In this document: positions 1-8,540 of the stretch, one piece after another
Numbering within the stretch: position 1 is the first letter of the stretch
Layout: every line of letters starts with the position of its first letter
DNA from: Brienomyrus brachyistius
Taxonomy: Eukaryota > Chordata > Actinopteri > Osteoglossiformes > Mormyridae
Assembly (NCBI RefSeq): GCF_023856365.1
Contig: NC_064555.1
Coordinates: 19,292,254-19,356,253, forward strand
Direction of reading: 5' to 3'
Length of the DNA stretch: 64,000 nucleotides
Program-made: the position numbers and the translations under genes
Notes under the pieces: model-generated
The model's database searches: none
What the model was told of the DNA's origin: nothing
Seen by the model: the letters and a program-made list of their open reading frames with translations, nothing else

Positions 1-1000
1 GGATAATTAAATACAACCAGAAATGAGGATTAACTGTGTAAAGTAATGTCTGGTATACAGCAATGAAGACGTATACAAACACTTAAATCAAACTGACCAA
101 ACACAAAGGGAGAACCAAGTTCTATCAAATGCTGATTTAAGACTTGGAGTCTCAGGTAAGCTCAGGTGGACACATTCAGTGCCTCACCTTCAATCACTTT
201 AAAGACACAAGTAAAACAAGATGAACCACATAACATAAGATGTTGGCACTTGTGGTTAGTTGGTAGTGGGAGTAAGATTTTGTTAATATTATACAGATGA
301 TAGTAGCAGCACCTTTATATTAGTTTGTGTCCGGATCGGACTTTGTCCTTTTCTGACCAGAAGGTGCAGTTGGCCATCTTGTCTGTTCCTGTGCTTTTCT
401 GTGTTTAGTACCTTCACAATCCCTAATGTTTTCCGCTGCTCCCTGGCAGCTGCATGGCTGAATGGGATGAGCATGCAGCTGAGTAACTGTGCATCTTTAG
501 CCATTGTGGGTTCATGGCTAGTCAGGCACCACCCTCAACTTCCCCTAGACATGTTATTCTGTTGCAGCCTATTAATTATGTTCTTGTGTTTATGTATTTC
601 TGTATTAGTCCTTGCGTACATATATTTGTTTCTGGTTATCCTTGTTTGTACCTAGTGTTGCAGTAGTATCCTGTAACCCCAGTTCCTAATATCTCCTGCT
701 GTTTGAGTCCCTAGTGATTGTTAATTGTCTTCCAAATCCTAGTCCGTTGTATTTGGTGCACATTGTAAGTTTTATGAATGAATGTTACATAGTTAACCTT
801 GTTGTTTGCATATGTTTCTCCAGTGGTTCTTTGTGTTTAGTTTGGTCCTGGTTAAGTTCTGGTTTTAACTGCCAGCCTGTGTTCACACCCGATGTGATCT
901 GTGCCTGAAAGTCTTTAACTTATTCTTTTCATCTCTTGCTGTCTTTGTGTTTTTTATGTTAAATGCACTGAAGGTTAATGTGCATGTTGTATGACACTTA
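1..1000. other. Gene-free block of the array unit
   Basis: No convincing gene was found on either strand. Short open frames (for example 71 codons at 289-504 minus and 84 codons at 401-655 plus) lack splice or promoter context. The same block recurs nearly identically at 11241-12240 and 22547-23546 and in diverged form at 41550-42400. Part of it (from about 765) is homologous to the sequence that follows each (TA)n tract. I could not assign it to a repeat family. Confidence 0.5.
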
Positions 1001-1073
1001 TTGACTCATATGTTATATGTGGTGTTCTGTCTTATTGCAAAATACATATATAACATATGACAGTTGTCTCCAG

Positions 1074-1311
1074 ATGGGACTTCACTTATCCCACCTTCAA
1101 TGGGAGCCAGGTATCTGGAATTAGGGGTGAAGCAGTCAATGAGAGCTGCTCCAAAACAGAAGTTTTGACAGGTGGTTGTTGTCCAAGGTGCTGACTGAAG
1201 CTGGCAGCCACCTGTCTTTGGGCAGGAGCGGTTATGGTTTCCAGGTTCCAGATGCAGCATTGTGACATTAATATGTACATGCTTACCATACATTATATAT
1301 TTTATGAACAA
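1074..1311 (-). other. Conserved exon-like block (candidate third transcribed segment)
   Basis: A block of about 240 bp recurs in nine of the ten units (also near 6749-6991, 12246-12551, 18008-18294, 23552-23857, 29268-29554, 36002-36288, 45839-46125 and 51704-51990). It stays open in two minus-strand frames. One frame is Cys-rich; the other is Gln/Pro-rich and ends at a possible weak donor (AAG|GTGGGA). A TATAAAAGC sequence lies upstream on the minus strand near 1395. The frames carry similar numbers of changes between unit types, so neither is clearly selected. I do not recognise a family. Confidence 0.25.
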
Positions 1312-1604
1312 AACTCACAGCATGGCATTGCCCATTTGTTGTTTTAAATTTGGTTTGTATGCACAAACTGGTGTTCAGATTGAATTGAAAGATGCTTTTA
1401 TACCAAATTTTGGAACCAGAAAGGCACTTTCACAACAAAGTTCTGGAACTTGGTCCCTGTTTAGAAATATATGCATAGATATGGAAAAAATATATAATAA
1501 AATACAAAAAACATAGTTAAAAAAAAAGTATTTTATTGTCGTCAAGATGACAAGTCTGGCAGCCACAGTCTGACAAAAGCACCCATATTCGGATCAATAC
1601 GGTA

Positions 1605-1731
1605 TCAGGGTGTTGCGGAGCTTGTGGACATGTCTTCTGTCTCCTGGTTGGAATCTGACAGAGGAACCAAGCGTGCACATTCGATTTTTAAATATTGCTC
1701 ATCATTGTTCAGCAGCATGGCACTCTCACTC
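1605..1731 (-). pseudogene. Second, truncated copy of the gene B terminal exon
   Basis: This repeats the gene B terminal exon, including its TTTCAG acceptor and the LSDSxQETED-type stretch. It is cut short after the ETEDMSTSS region by fusion to a remnant of the TA-flanked inverted-repeat element (end motif near 1590-1607). It lies downstream of the intact exon in the same transcript direction, and the first AATAAA signal for the gene (1532-1537 on the minus strand) lies beyond it. It could be an alternative terminal exon or part of the gene B 3' UTR. The same arrangement is at 12845-12971 and 24151-24277. Confidence 0.6.
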
Positions 1732-1767
1732 CTGAAAGCCACAGGATGCTCTTTAGGGATAGTAACA

Positions 1768-1896
1768 TCCATCCATCCATCTTTCAATCCGCTTATCCTA
1801 CTGGGTTGCGGGGGGTCCGGAGCCTTTCCCAGAATCCATGGGCACGAAGCAGGGAACAACTCAGGATGGGGGGCCAGCCCATCGCAGGGCACACCC
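1768..1896 (-). mobile_element. SINE 3' fragment between the two gene B terminal exons
   Basis: The segment starts with CATCCATCCAT and continues through the same 3' body as the complete SINE at 57021-57402, in reverse orientation. It is 5' truncated. It separates the duplicated terminal exons, so it was probably present when that duplication formed or inserted afterwards. Copies lie at the same place in units 3, 5 and 6. Confidence 0.75.
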
Positions 1897-1900
1897 AAAG

Positions 1901-2483
1901 TCAACAGCACTTAAAACAATTTAATAATCCAGACAATGCTCTGGACAACATCTGGCGTAGTCTTCTTAAAATTGTCATGCAGCTTGGGCACATGTCTTCT
2001 GTCTCCTGGTCGGAATCCGACAGAAGAACCAAGCGTGCACGATTGAATTTTAAATACTCCTCATCGTTGTCCAGCAGCATGGCACTCTCACTCCTGAAAG
2101 CCACAGGTTAGCTCGTTAGGGATAGTAACATGCTTGAGCAAACTAAAAATGAAACCTAATCAACAGCCATATTGTAAAAGAGCTCAGCTTCTGGCACCCA
2201 ATCCTCAACTGCATTACATGTTATAAGTACAGAACAGAGCAAAGAACTTACTCATCCAGTGGGATGTCAGTGAACCCGTCTAATGTGAAGGGTCCTAATG
2301 GGAAAAATTATATCAAATAATCTGACCTTTGTCATCAGCCATCATAAAAGCATTTTAAACAGACACCTGCATATTCTAAAATATGAACATTATTTAAAAC
2401 AATCACAATCCATAAAGTGAAGAAAACTTGCCTTCATCAACATCCATATTTATAATGCAGCAGCTCGATAGTGGCATGTCCAT
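1901..2483 (-). CDS. Gene B copy 1: small three-exon gene, 95 aa, unrecognised
   Basis: Spliced coding exons are 2432-2483, 2252-2294 and 1901-2093 (52, 43 and 193 nt). Phases match and give 95 residues plus TGA. Introns have acceptors ATTAG and TTTCAG; intron 1 has a GC donor (GCAAGT) and intron 2 a GT donor (GTAAGT). The protein begins MDMPLSSCC and is acidic over residues 1-45. At residues 53-65 it has LVLLSDSDQETED, which resembles a SUMO-interacting motif (hydrophobic core followed by acidic and Ser residues). It then has a CPSC pair (67-70), a basic amphipathic stretch (72-90) and a Cys-rich end, CFKCC. No signal peptide or membrane segment is evident. The start is the first ATG after the TATA box. 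Its role is unknown; a nuclear regulator is only a guess. It lies about 1.4 kb downstream of gene A, on the same strand. Confidence 0.7.
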
Positions 2484-2533
2484 TTCTGACGATTCAAATT
2501 TGCAAAGTGAGTCCCTGCAAATTGCAGCAAACC

Positions 2534-2600
2534 CTTTTATAGTAAGCCACCAGGTACGTAAAACACGTCACAATTTATTTTAATGATCACAATGACGTGA
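2534..2600 (-). promoter_or_regulatory. Gene B promoter: TATA box with two TGACGT motifs
   Basis: TATAAAAG (complement of 2534-2541) lies about 50 bp before the gene B ATG. Upstream are two TGACGT cores in opposite orientation (2565-2570 and 2593-2598), which resemble CRE/ATF sites. The equivalent region of copy 4 (30893-30960), though diverged, keeps the TATA box and both TGACGT cores. That supports function; which factor binds is inference. Confidence 0.6.
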
Positions 2601-2609
2601 AAATAGGTC

Positions 2610-3828
2610 CCGCATACGCTGCAAAGGATAGGTTGATGTTTGAAACAAAATATACAGATATATGGACTTCATTATGACGATCGCGATAAAACAGGCTTTT
2701 TGTACAAATTATGGAAATAGTGTGGCCCGGTAGCCCTGATATGTACCAAGATACTTCATAGATACTTGTTTTAAATTCGTACCGCATTATCTTTCATGAT
2801 GTTAACGCATGCCGTATTTTGTAGCCTAAATTAGAGAATTATGTGAACATAGATTTTAATAGTCCTTCAGTGGTTGTCAGACTTTTGTATTTGGAGCCAT
2901 TTCTTAAATGGATTTTAGATCGATCATGCGATCAGGATTAAATAGTGTTTGTATCCGCCAGTTGAGTACATGGGATTACATGCATACTAACGAAATTCCA
3001 GCCAACCATATAGTATTCTGATATGGAAGCACAACCCACGCAAAGCAAGGCTGCTTGAGTTAGTGGAGCAGGCAAACTACTGTTTGGTAATATCGTGAAA
3101 GAAACAAGCTCCTTCAGCGGAAGCTTCAGTTGTCGGTGAAGCCGCAATAGCTTAATTTTGAAGACATTGTGGATAAACACGGTAAAAGACTTCGATAGTT
3201 TTTTTCCTTTTGCAGTTTAAAGTCCGACATGCAACGGTTTATTTTTTGTATGAATTATTAATAAAATATTTGTGCTTGCAGTCCATTCATGAAGTGACTT
3301 TTTAAAAAATTCTTATGTGTGTAACGGCAACGTTAAGGTAATTTATTTAAGGTAATTTAAAGTGGCTTAAATTCCAGCCAACCATATGGTATTCTTATAA
3401 GGAAGCATAACCTACGCAAAGCAAAGTGACTTTTCAAAAATTGTTAATGTGTGTAACAGCAACGTTAAGGTAATTTATCTTAAGGAAAAACTGTGGCTGG
3501 AAGTAAGAAAAAAGAGAAAAGAACAATGTGAATTATCAGGGATTTTTGTGCATATAATAAAATTACGTAAATATAAAAAATAACCGAAGACAATGCCCTC
3601 GGTCGGTATAATTTACCGGCACGGTAAATGATGAATGGGTTAATGTTAGTTACACTGCTCGGGATTTTATAGACCTTATTTTCACTTGGTTGCTACTTTC
3701 ACAGTCCATGGTACATACATCATACGTCACACATGGACCATGCCTTCATCCAGGTCAGTGTTATCTTTTAGATATATTGTATAATTAAAAAAAACATCAC
3801 TCTGTAATGTGTTATTATTATTTATTTC
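2610..3828. other. Intergenic stretch between genes B and A
   Basis: No supported gene. A minus-strand 80-codon frame (2938-3180) is kept between units but has no visible splice or start signals. Short direct repeats occur (an aacgttaaggtaatttat-type motif twice, near 3330 and 3460). Near 3600-3630 the sequence TTTACCG-GCA-CGGTAAA forms a small inverted repeat. In later units the corresponding site reads CGGTAAAATTTACCG, a perfect palindrome, next to a GGGGA/TCCCC stem. This may be the end of an old DNA transposon. A TATAAAAT on the minus strand at 3664-3671 has no open frame behind it. Confidence 0.4.
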
Positions 3829-3830
3829 AC

Positions 3831-3836
3831 ATAGAT
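3831..3836 (-). terminator. Poly(A) signal AATAAA of gene A copy 1
   Basis: AATAAA on the minus strand lies about 56 bp past the gene A stop codon. Equivalent signals follow the other gene A copies, though the surrounding (AAAT)n-like spacer varies in length. Confidence 0.6.
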
Positions 3837-3891
3837 AGATAAACAAACAAATAAATAAATAAATAAAATTATCACATGGCGCATCTGTGCT

Positions 3892-4581
3892 CTAATTAGG
3901 GTGGAGGTAGCCACTCAGATCCCAGCTCCCGAAGGTTGGGTCCTGATGGAGGTCCAGAACCAATCCTTCAATCACGTCATTGTTCAAGTCCTTCATCATA
4001 GCCTGAAGTGACTTCCATTCAGACTGGGGGATGTCATTCAGGAAGTCCAAGCAACCTAAGTTCCAGTCCTTTTGGGAGGGAGCAGCATTACACTGCTGCT
4101 GCTCGCTAATCGGCACCACATCTTCAACGTTCTGTCTGGTGTCTCTCCCTTTTTGCTGGGCCTCGCTCTGGACTCCTGCTTCATCACTGAACTTTCGTTT
4201 GGTTCCCCGTGCATTAGGTCTTTTAGGTTCCATGTTGTTTGTGGTGTCCTGGGACCAGTACTCAGCAGTCCCGTTCATGACCTCCATCAGCCTCCTGTGT
4301 TTAGAGAAGAAGCTGTTGGGATTCCTTCTGTGGCACCTCTTCCGTTTCTTGGGAGGGTTCTCTGCCACCGGGGTGCTGCTAGGTGGCAGTGATTGAAGGG
4401 CAGCTCCGTTGTCTTGTAGAGGCAAACACAATTTTATCTTTAAATTTCAATCCAAAGTGTTGAAAAATATCATATAACAAAGTCTATATAAGAAAATGCA
4501 TGTGAAAATTAATACATACTTACCATTGCCTTGGTACAATAATGGGCAATGAAAGAATTGAAATGTATTCTGAGAATCCAT
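3892..4581 (-). CDS. Gene A copy 1 (type I): two-exon gene, 192 aa, unrecognised
   Basis: Coding exons are 4524-4581 (58 nt) and 3892-4412 (521 nt), joined through a ~111-bp intron with a GTAAGT donor and a CTCTACAAG acceptor; the phase matches and gives 192 residues ending in TAG. The protein starts MDSQNTFQFF. It has a strongly basic cluster KKRKRCHRR at 41-49 and a second at 83-93 (KRPNARGTKRK), which together suggest nuclear localisation. A Gln-rich middle (around 101-126) is followed by a helical acidic/hydrophobic C-terminal part (about 141-175) with the motif LDFLNDIPQSEW, and the last residues are SWDLSGYLHPN. No enzyme motif, signal peptide or membrane segment is visible. The N-terminal 57 and C-terminal ~20 residues are nearly invariant among ten copies; the middle varies. 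The family was not recognised; a DNA- or chromatin-associated or transcriptional role is inference. Confidence 0.8.
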
Positions 4582-4650
4582 AATACTGGCCAAAGACATC
4601 TGTACCCTTCAAAGTCAAAACTGGTATGATGAGATTTAACTGCAAGCTGC

Positions 4651-4708
4651 CTTTTTATAGTGGTTCCTTATCTATATCACCATGGCATCATGGAACGCGT
4701 TCTAGAAC
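4651..4708 (-). promoter_or_regulatory. Gene A promoter: TATA box and overlapping palindromes
   Basis: TATAAAAAG (complement of 4651-4659) lies about 70 bp before the ATG. Upstream are two overlapping perfect 10-bp palindromes, GAACGCGTTC (4693-4702) and GTTCTAGAAC (4699-4708). The second contains TTCnnGAA, the core of a heat-shock element. Type II copies have a different sequence here but keep TTCnnGAA (GTTCTTGAAC on the minus strand). Regulation by HSF is inference. Confidence 0.55.
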
Positions 4709-4730
4709 TAGTTGTGCGGCACGTTAACTA

Positions 4731-5354
4731 CCGTGTTGACCCTAATATAAGATTTTTTTCCCTCAAAATATATCTGAAAAGTGGTGTCTTATATTCGGGA
4801 TCTAGAAAAAAAACTAAATACGGTATTTTTATCGAGTGTTTTGACATACCGTAACATAGAGATTTGCCATAATATTTCTTACGTGAGCGTGAGAATCTGA
4901 AGGCATGAGTGTCACGCCAGATACGTGCGAATTGGCAACCCTGGCAATACGTGTGTTTAGCGTGTATCACTGAGTATCATGCAAATTTGTGGTTTCCTTA
5001 GAGTGGTTGTCAAAGACATAAAACATTCATTTTAAAAGAGACGTCATATTATTTATTAATTTGGCTCAACATTTCTCTGCAAAACATTTTTACTGTCTAC
5101 AAGTGGGTCTGTTCATCGAAAACATTCTCCGCCCTCAGGACTTGTGGAGATTTTAATGTTCATTATCTATTTTGGAATTTTGGCTGTTTAATACGCTTAT
5201 TTGAACCTGATTGCTTGTGGTTGCTGGTGAACGTATATGTTCTTGTGAAACAAAATTACTTTTCTTTATTAAGGTAAGGTTTAGTATTGTGTGCGTGTTT
5301 TTGTGGGGGGGATTGGTTTATAACCTCGGTCGTTTTATATTCGGGTCAATACGG
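4731..5354. mobile_element. Inverted-repeat DNA element with TA target duplication, copy 1
   Basis: The left end CCGTGTTGACCCTAATATAA and right end (reverse complement) CCGTATTGACCCGAATATAA form imperfect terminal inverted repeats of about 20 bp. TA flanks both sides (4729-4730 and 5355-5356), as in Tc1/mariner-superfamily elements. It is 624 bp with no transposase frame, so it is a MITE-like non-autonomous element. Its left end lies about 70 bp upstream of the gene A TATA box, and all ten gene A copies have it. Confidence 0.75.
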
Positions 5355-5356
5355 TA

Positions 5357-6076
5357 TTAATCTAACTGTTAGGGTGTCATAACGCTATCTGTAATAATTA
5401 TCTGACTAGAATTTGCACTCACCAAATCACAAGAATACTTTGTTACCTTTGAAAAAATACAGTTATATCTGAGCATTCATTACAATTTCAGCCTAGCTGA
5501 ACTCAAGTTTGTTTGGCAGTTGCATGCTTGTATTGTACTTTTTTACTTGCTTTTATGTTACTCAGGGCAAAAGTATCTGGGTAAATAATTAATTGGAAAT
5601 TCATAAAGTCTTAAATCATCACTGTTTCGAGTTCAGAAATTTAAAATAATCTTGAGTCTGCAGTCTCTTTCTAAATTGTGCAGGATTAGTTTATTTTAAA
5701 TGACCATACGTACATGACCGACACTGGTCAAAGATAACAAACGATGTTGGTGAAGCACAAGTGAGATTTGCCAGTGTTTCCCCAAACCCTTATTTATTCC
5801 AGATTTAATTAACAAACTCAAAGTAGATCTTTGTTGGCTTCACTCCAGCCTTTACGTGAGAAAAGCAGAGGCTGCCACTAATAGGAGCTTCGATCCCACT
5901 AGAGCCGTCACGATCACTCGATTACTAAAAACCATGGACTGAAATTTTCCTTCGCGATTACTTGGCAATATGGTGAAAGGAAGAGCCGAATAGTGTATGA
6001 GGGTCCAAAAAAGGTCATGGGAGACAGTTTCTTCCTCTATGCAGCTGCTAAGCGTTACAACCCAGACTCTAGGGAG
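5357..6076. other. Gene-free stretch shared by all units
   Basis: AT-rich sequence with no supported gene. It is conserved in the matching position after each inverted-repeat element (for example 10429-11150 and 16596-17315). A 77-codon minus-strand frame crosses into the Tc1-like fragment and is not credible. Confidence 0.45.
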
Positions 6077-6364
6077 GCTTTGCACACTTGCTAAACACCT
6101 CTGGGAACTCCTTCAAGACTGTTGGAAAACCATTTCAGGTGACTACCTCTTGAAGCTCATCGAGAGAATTCCAAGAGTGTGCAAAGCAGTAATCAGAGCA
6201 AAGGGTGGCTATTTTGAAGAAACTAGAATATAAAACATGTTTTCAGTTATGTCATCTTTTTTTGTTAAGTACATAACTCCATCTACCAATCTACCAATGT
6301 AAATGGTCATGAAAATAAAGACAACACATTGAATGAGAAGGTGTGTCCAATCTTTTGGCCTGTA

Positions 6365-6366
<2 letters not shown>
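6077..6366 (+). mobile_element. Truncated Tc1-like transposon 3' end, copy 1
   Basis: The plus strand encodes the C-terminus of a Tc1-type transposase: HLWELLQDCWKTISGDYL, then a KLIERIPRV stretch and AKGGYFEE, ending at TAA near 6231. The 3' non-coding end follows, with the GGTGTGTCCAATCTTTTGG motif and GGCCTGTAC typical of fish Tc1 ends, and then TA. Everything 5' of the last ~50 codons is missing. In short units the same flank continues into other sequence instead, which marks the junction at about 6077. Copies are at 17316, 28622, 35370, 45205 and 51086. Confidence 0.85.

Positions 6367-6403
<37 letters not shown>
6367..6403. repeat. (TA)n microsatellite, about 36 bp
   Basis: A pure TA tract at the terminal TA of the Tc1-like fragment. 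Length differs strongly among units: about 36, 101, 67, 59, 61 and 45 bp. It creates meaningless Ile-Tyr open frames. Confidence 0.95.
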
Positions 6404-6406
<3 letters not shown>

Positions 6407-7332
6407 GCCTTTGCCCCCAACTCATTGTAAGTTTTATGAGTGAATGTTACATAGGTAACCGTGTTGTTTGCATGTTTACCCAGTGGTTCTTTGTGTTTAG
6501 TTTGACCCTGGTTAAGTTCTGGTTTTAACTGCCAGCCTGTGTTCAAACCTGATGTGATCTGTGCCTGAAAATCCTTAATTTATTCCTTTGATCTCCTGCT
6601 GTCTTCTTTGTGTTTTTTATACTTAATGCACTGAAGTTTAATGTGCATGTTGTATGACACTTATTGACTCATATGTTATATGTGGTATTCTGTCTTATTG
6701 CAAACTACATATATAACATATGACAGTTGTCTCCAGAAGGGACGTCACTTATCCCACCTTCAATGGGAACCAGGTATCTGGAATTAGGGGTGAAGCCGTC
6801 ATTGGGAGCTGCTCCAAAACAGAAGTTTTGACAGGTGGTTGTTGTCCGTGGGGCTGACTGAAGCTGGCAGCCACCTGCGTTTGGGCAGGAGCGGTTATGG
6901 TTTCCAGGTTCCAGATGCAGCATTGTGACATTAATATGTACATGCTTACCATACATTGTATATTCAATGAACAAAACTCACAGCATGACATTTCCCATTT
7001 GTTGTTTTAAATTTGGTTTGTATGCGCAGATGCATAAATCAAGACAAAAGTATGCAGTTTTATTTAGATTTTATATCAGTAGTGAAATTTCAAGGAGAAA
7101 TCCTAACTAGTGTTCAGACTGAATTGAAAGACGCTTTTATACCAAATTTTGGAACCAGAAAGGCACTTTCATACTGAACTTCTGGAACTTGGTCCCCGTT
7201 TAGAAATATATGCATAGATATGGAGATACAAAAAATATATAATAAAATACAAACACATAATTAAAAAAAAAAAGTATTTTATTGCCGCCAAGATGACAAG
7301 TCTGGCAGCCAGTCTGACAAAAGCATCCAAAG

Positions 7333-7525
7333 TCACCAGCACTTAAAGCAATTTAAAAATCCAGACAATGCTCTGGACAACATCTGACACAGTCTTCTTG
7401 AGATGGCCATGGAGCTTGTGGACAAGCCTTCTGTCTCCTGGTCACAATCCGACAAAAGAACCAAGCGTCTATGTTCGAGTCTTAAATACTGCTCATCATC
7501 GTCCAGCAGCATGGCACTCTCACTC
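7333..7525 (-). pseudogene. Isolated gene B terminal exon in unit 2
   Basis: A full-length 193-nt terminal exon with an intact TTTCAG acceptor, ending FLNCFKCW then TGA. AATAAA follows at 7278-7283 on the minus strand. Upstream gene B exons and promoter are absent from this unit. It could only be expressed by splicing from another first exon, for instance from the promoter-like sequence near 8004. The copy in unit 4 is at 18636-18828. Confidence 0.65.
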
Positions 7526-7561
7526 CTGAAAGCCACAGGACGCTCTTTAGGGATAGTAACA

Positions 7562-7985
7562 TCCATCCATCCATCTTCCAATCCGCTTATCCCACTGGGT
7601 ATATGGGGGTCCGGAGCCTATCCCGAGAACTGCCTTTTGGGCACGATATGCCCAGCTAGGAGATACGGTATTCTTTTCTGAGTCTGCAAAACAGGTGGAG
7701 ACCACACCGTCCGCGATGCTGCTGCTGTCTTTCTACACTGAGTTTGCCTTTGATAATGGTCATCAGTAATAGATAATTTGACTTCATTTCATAATAAATA
7801 AAATTCATATTTAGTTTAGACATGGCATGCGCGTGCATTTTGCGTGTTCTCCCCATGTCATTGTGGGGTTTTCTCTGTGTGTGTGCCCTGCAATGGGTTG
7901 GCGCCCCATCCGTGGTTGTTCCTGCCTTGTGCTCAGAGTCTCCGGGGTAGGCTCTCCAGAGGCAATCCAGAACAGGTCAAGTAGT
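7562..7985. mobile_element. SINE-derived pieces flanking a novel segment
   Basis: At 7562-7635 there is a reverse-oriented GGATGG-tailed SINE 3' fragment. At 7848-7970 there is plus-oriented SINE body (TGTTCTCCCCATGTCATTG through GGGGTAGGCTCTCC). The two arms face opposite ways with about 200 bp between them. No gene is supported in the intervening sequence. Confidence 0.6.
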
Positions 7986-8003
7986 GCCCATTGCAGCAGG
8001 TCT

Positions 8004-8055
8004 CTTTATACTCCACCCCTGCAGCCGCCGGCAGATCGCGCTGCACGTCACGTCA
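8004..8055 (-). promoter_or_regulatory. GC-rich promoter-like sequence with TATA and TGACGTGACGTG
   Basis: On the minus strand TGACGTGACGTG (8044-8055) is followed by a GC-rich stretch and then TATAAAG (8004-8010), a CRE-TATA layout resembling the gene B promoter. No long open frame follows, so a transcript would have to be non-coding or spliced, for example to the terminal exon at 7333-7525. It is present in units 2, 4, 6, 7, 9 and 10 with very little change. Confidence 0.4.
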
Positions 8056-8232
8056 GCTGCAGACCGAAGGCCCAAGAAGGCCCAAGTCGAACGCGCTCAA
8101 TAACATCATGATATACTCACGATATCAAACTGTTTAAACAAATAGTACCACGACACATAGGAATTTAAACAAAGACCCGAAAACTATACACATCTTAAGT
8201 CGCTCTTGTACTTATGAATACAATTAGTTTGA

Positions 8233-8540
8233 ATACTTGAATCTGCAGGTCCCTGTGTTATGCGGTTGCATGTACTTTCACGCTCGTTAATGTTCTGTGG
8301 CGGCAAAACCAGGAAAAACAGTAATCGGATCTGCTTAGGAGAGCAGAGCCGTAGTGCAAACTTACAGAGTAAAAGATGAAAATAAAACAAACCAATACAC
8401 AACCATGTATATCAGATATAAATCTAAATATTAAAGTATAGACAAAGTACATTTTACCGTCTACGTATAGTGCTGATGGCTGGCTGAAGCGCTAACAGGG
8501 GCTAGCTAACTGGGCTAACTCGCTAACTGCGACCGTTTAC
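8233..8540 (-). repeat. Dispersed repeat inside the array (second copy outside it)
   Basis: This segment is also found outside the array at about 62770-63075, so it is a dispersed element rather than array-specific sequence. Two overlapping minus-strand frames (64 and 72 codons) are hydrophobic but have no recognised domain. The distal part contains short GCTAACTC/GCTAGCTAACT repeats. The family was not identified; most likely it is a transposon remnant. Confidence 0.6.

Larger units (their letters stand above)
1..6403. repeat. Array unit 1 (long type, first half of the 11.2-kb dimer)
   Basis: This is the first unit of the tandem array. Its first bases recur at 11241 and 22547, giving dimer periods of 11,240 and 11,306 bp; much of the difference is the (TA)n tract. 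In order the unit holds a gene-free block, an exon-like conserved block, gene B with a duplicated terminal exon, gene A, an inverted-repeat element, a Tc1-like fragment and (TA)n. The window start is arbitrary, so the left array edge is not seen. Confidence 0.9.

Noticed and set aside
289..504. 71-codon minus-strand frame identical in units 1, 3 and 5
   Set aside because: Identity reflects recent duplication of the unit. No promoter, splice sites or recognisable domain; the diverged copy at 41884-42075 changes its length.
1006..1311. Cys-rich 101-codon frame considered as a secreted domain
   Set aside because: A second frame on the same strand is also open, substitutions between unit types affect both similarly, and no signal peptide or clear splice sites were found. 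Kept only as a low-confidence block.
2938..3180. 80-codon minus-strand frame kept between unit types
   Set aside because: It varies in length and sequence between unit types (86 and 104 codons elsewhere) without start or splice signals, and the product resembles nothing recognised.
3664..3671. TATAAAAT on the minus strand considered as a third gene's promoter
   Set aside because: No open frame or conserved downstream exon follows, and the motif is absent from the equivalent place in short-type units.
4031..4396. 121- and 106-codon plus-strand frames opposite gene A, present in every unit
   Set aside because: They lie entirely antisense to the gene A coding exon, follow its variation passively, and have no promoter or splice context.
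5852..6085. 77-codon minus-strand frame repeated in many units
   Set aside because: It spans the junction between unit sequence and the antisense strand of the Tc1-like fragment, so it is accidental.
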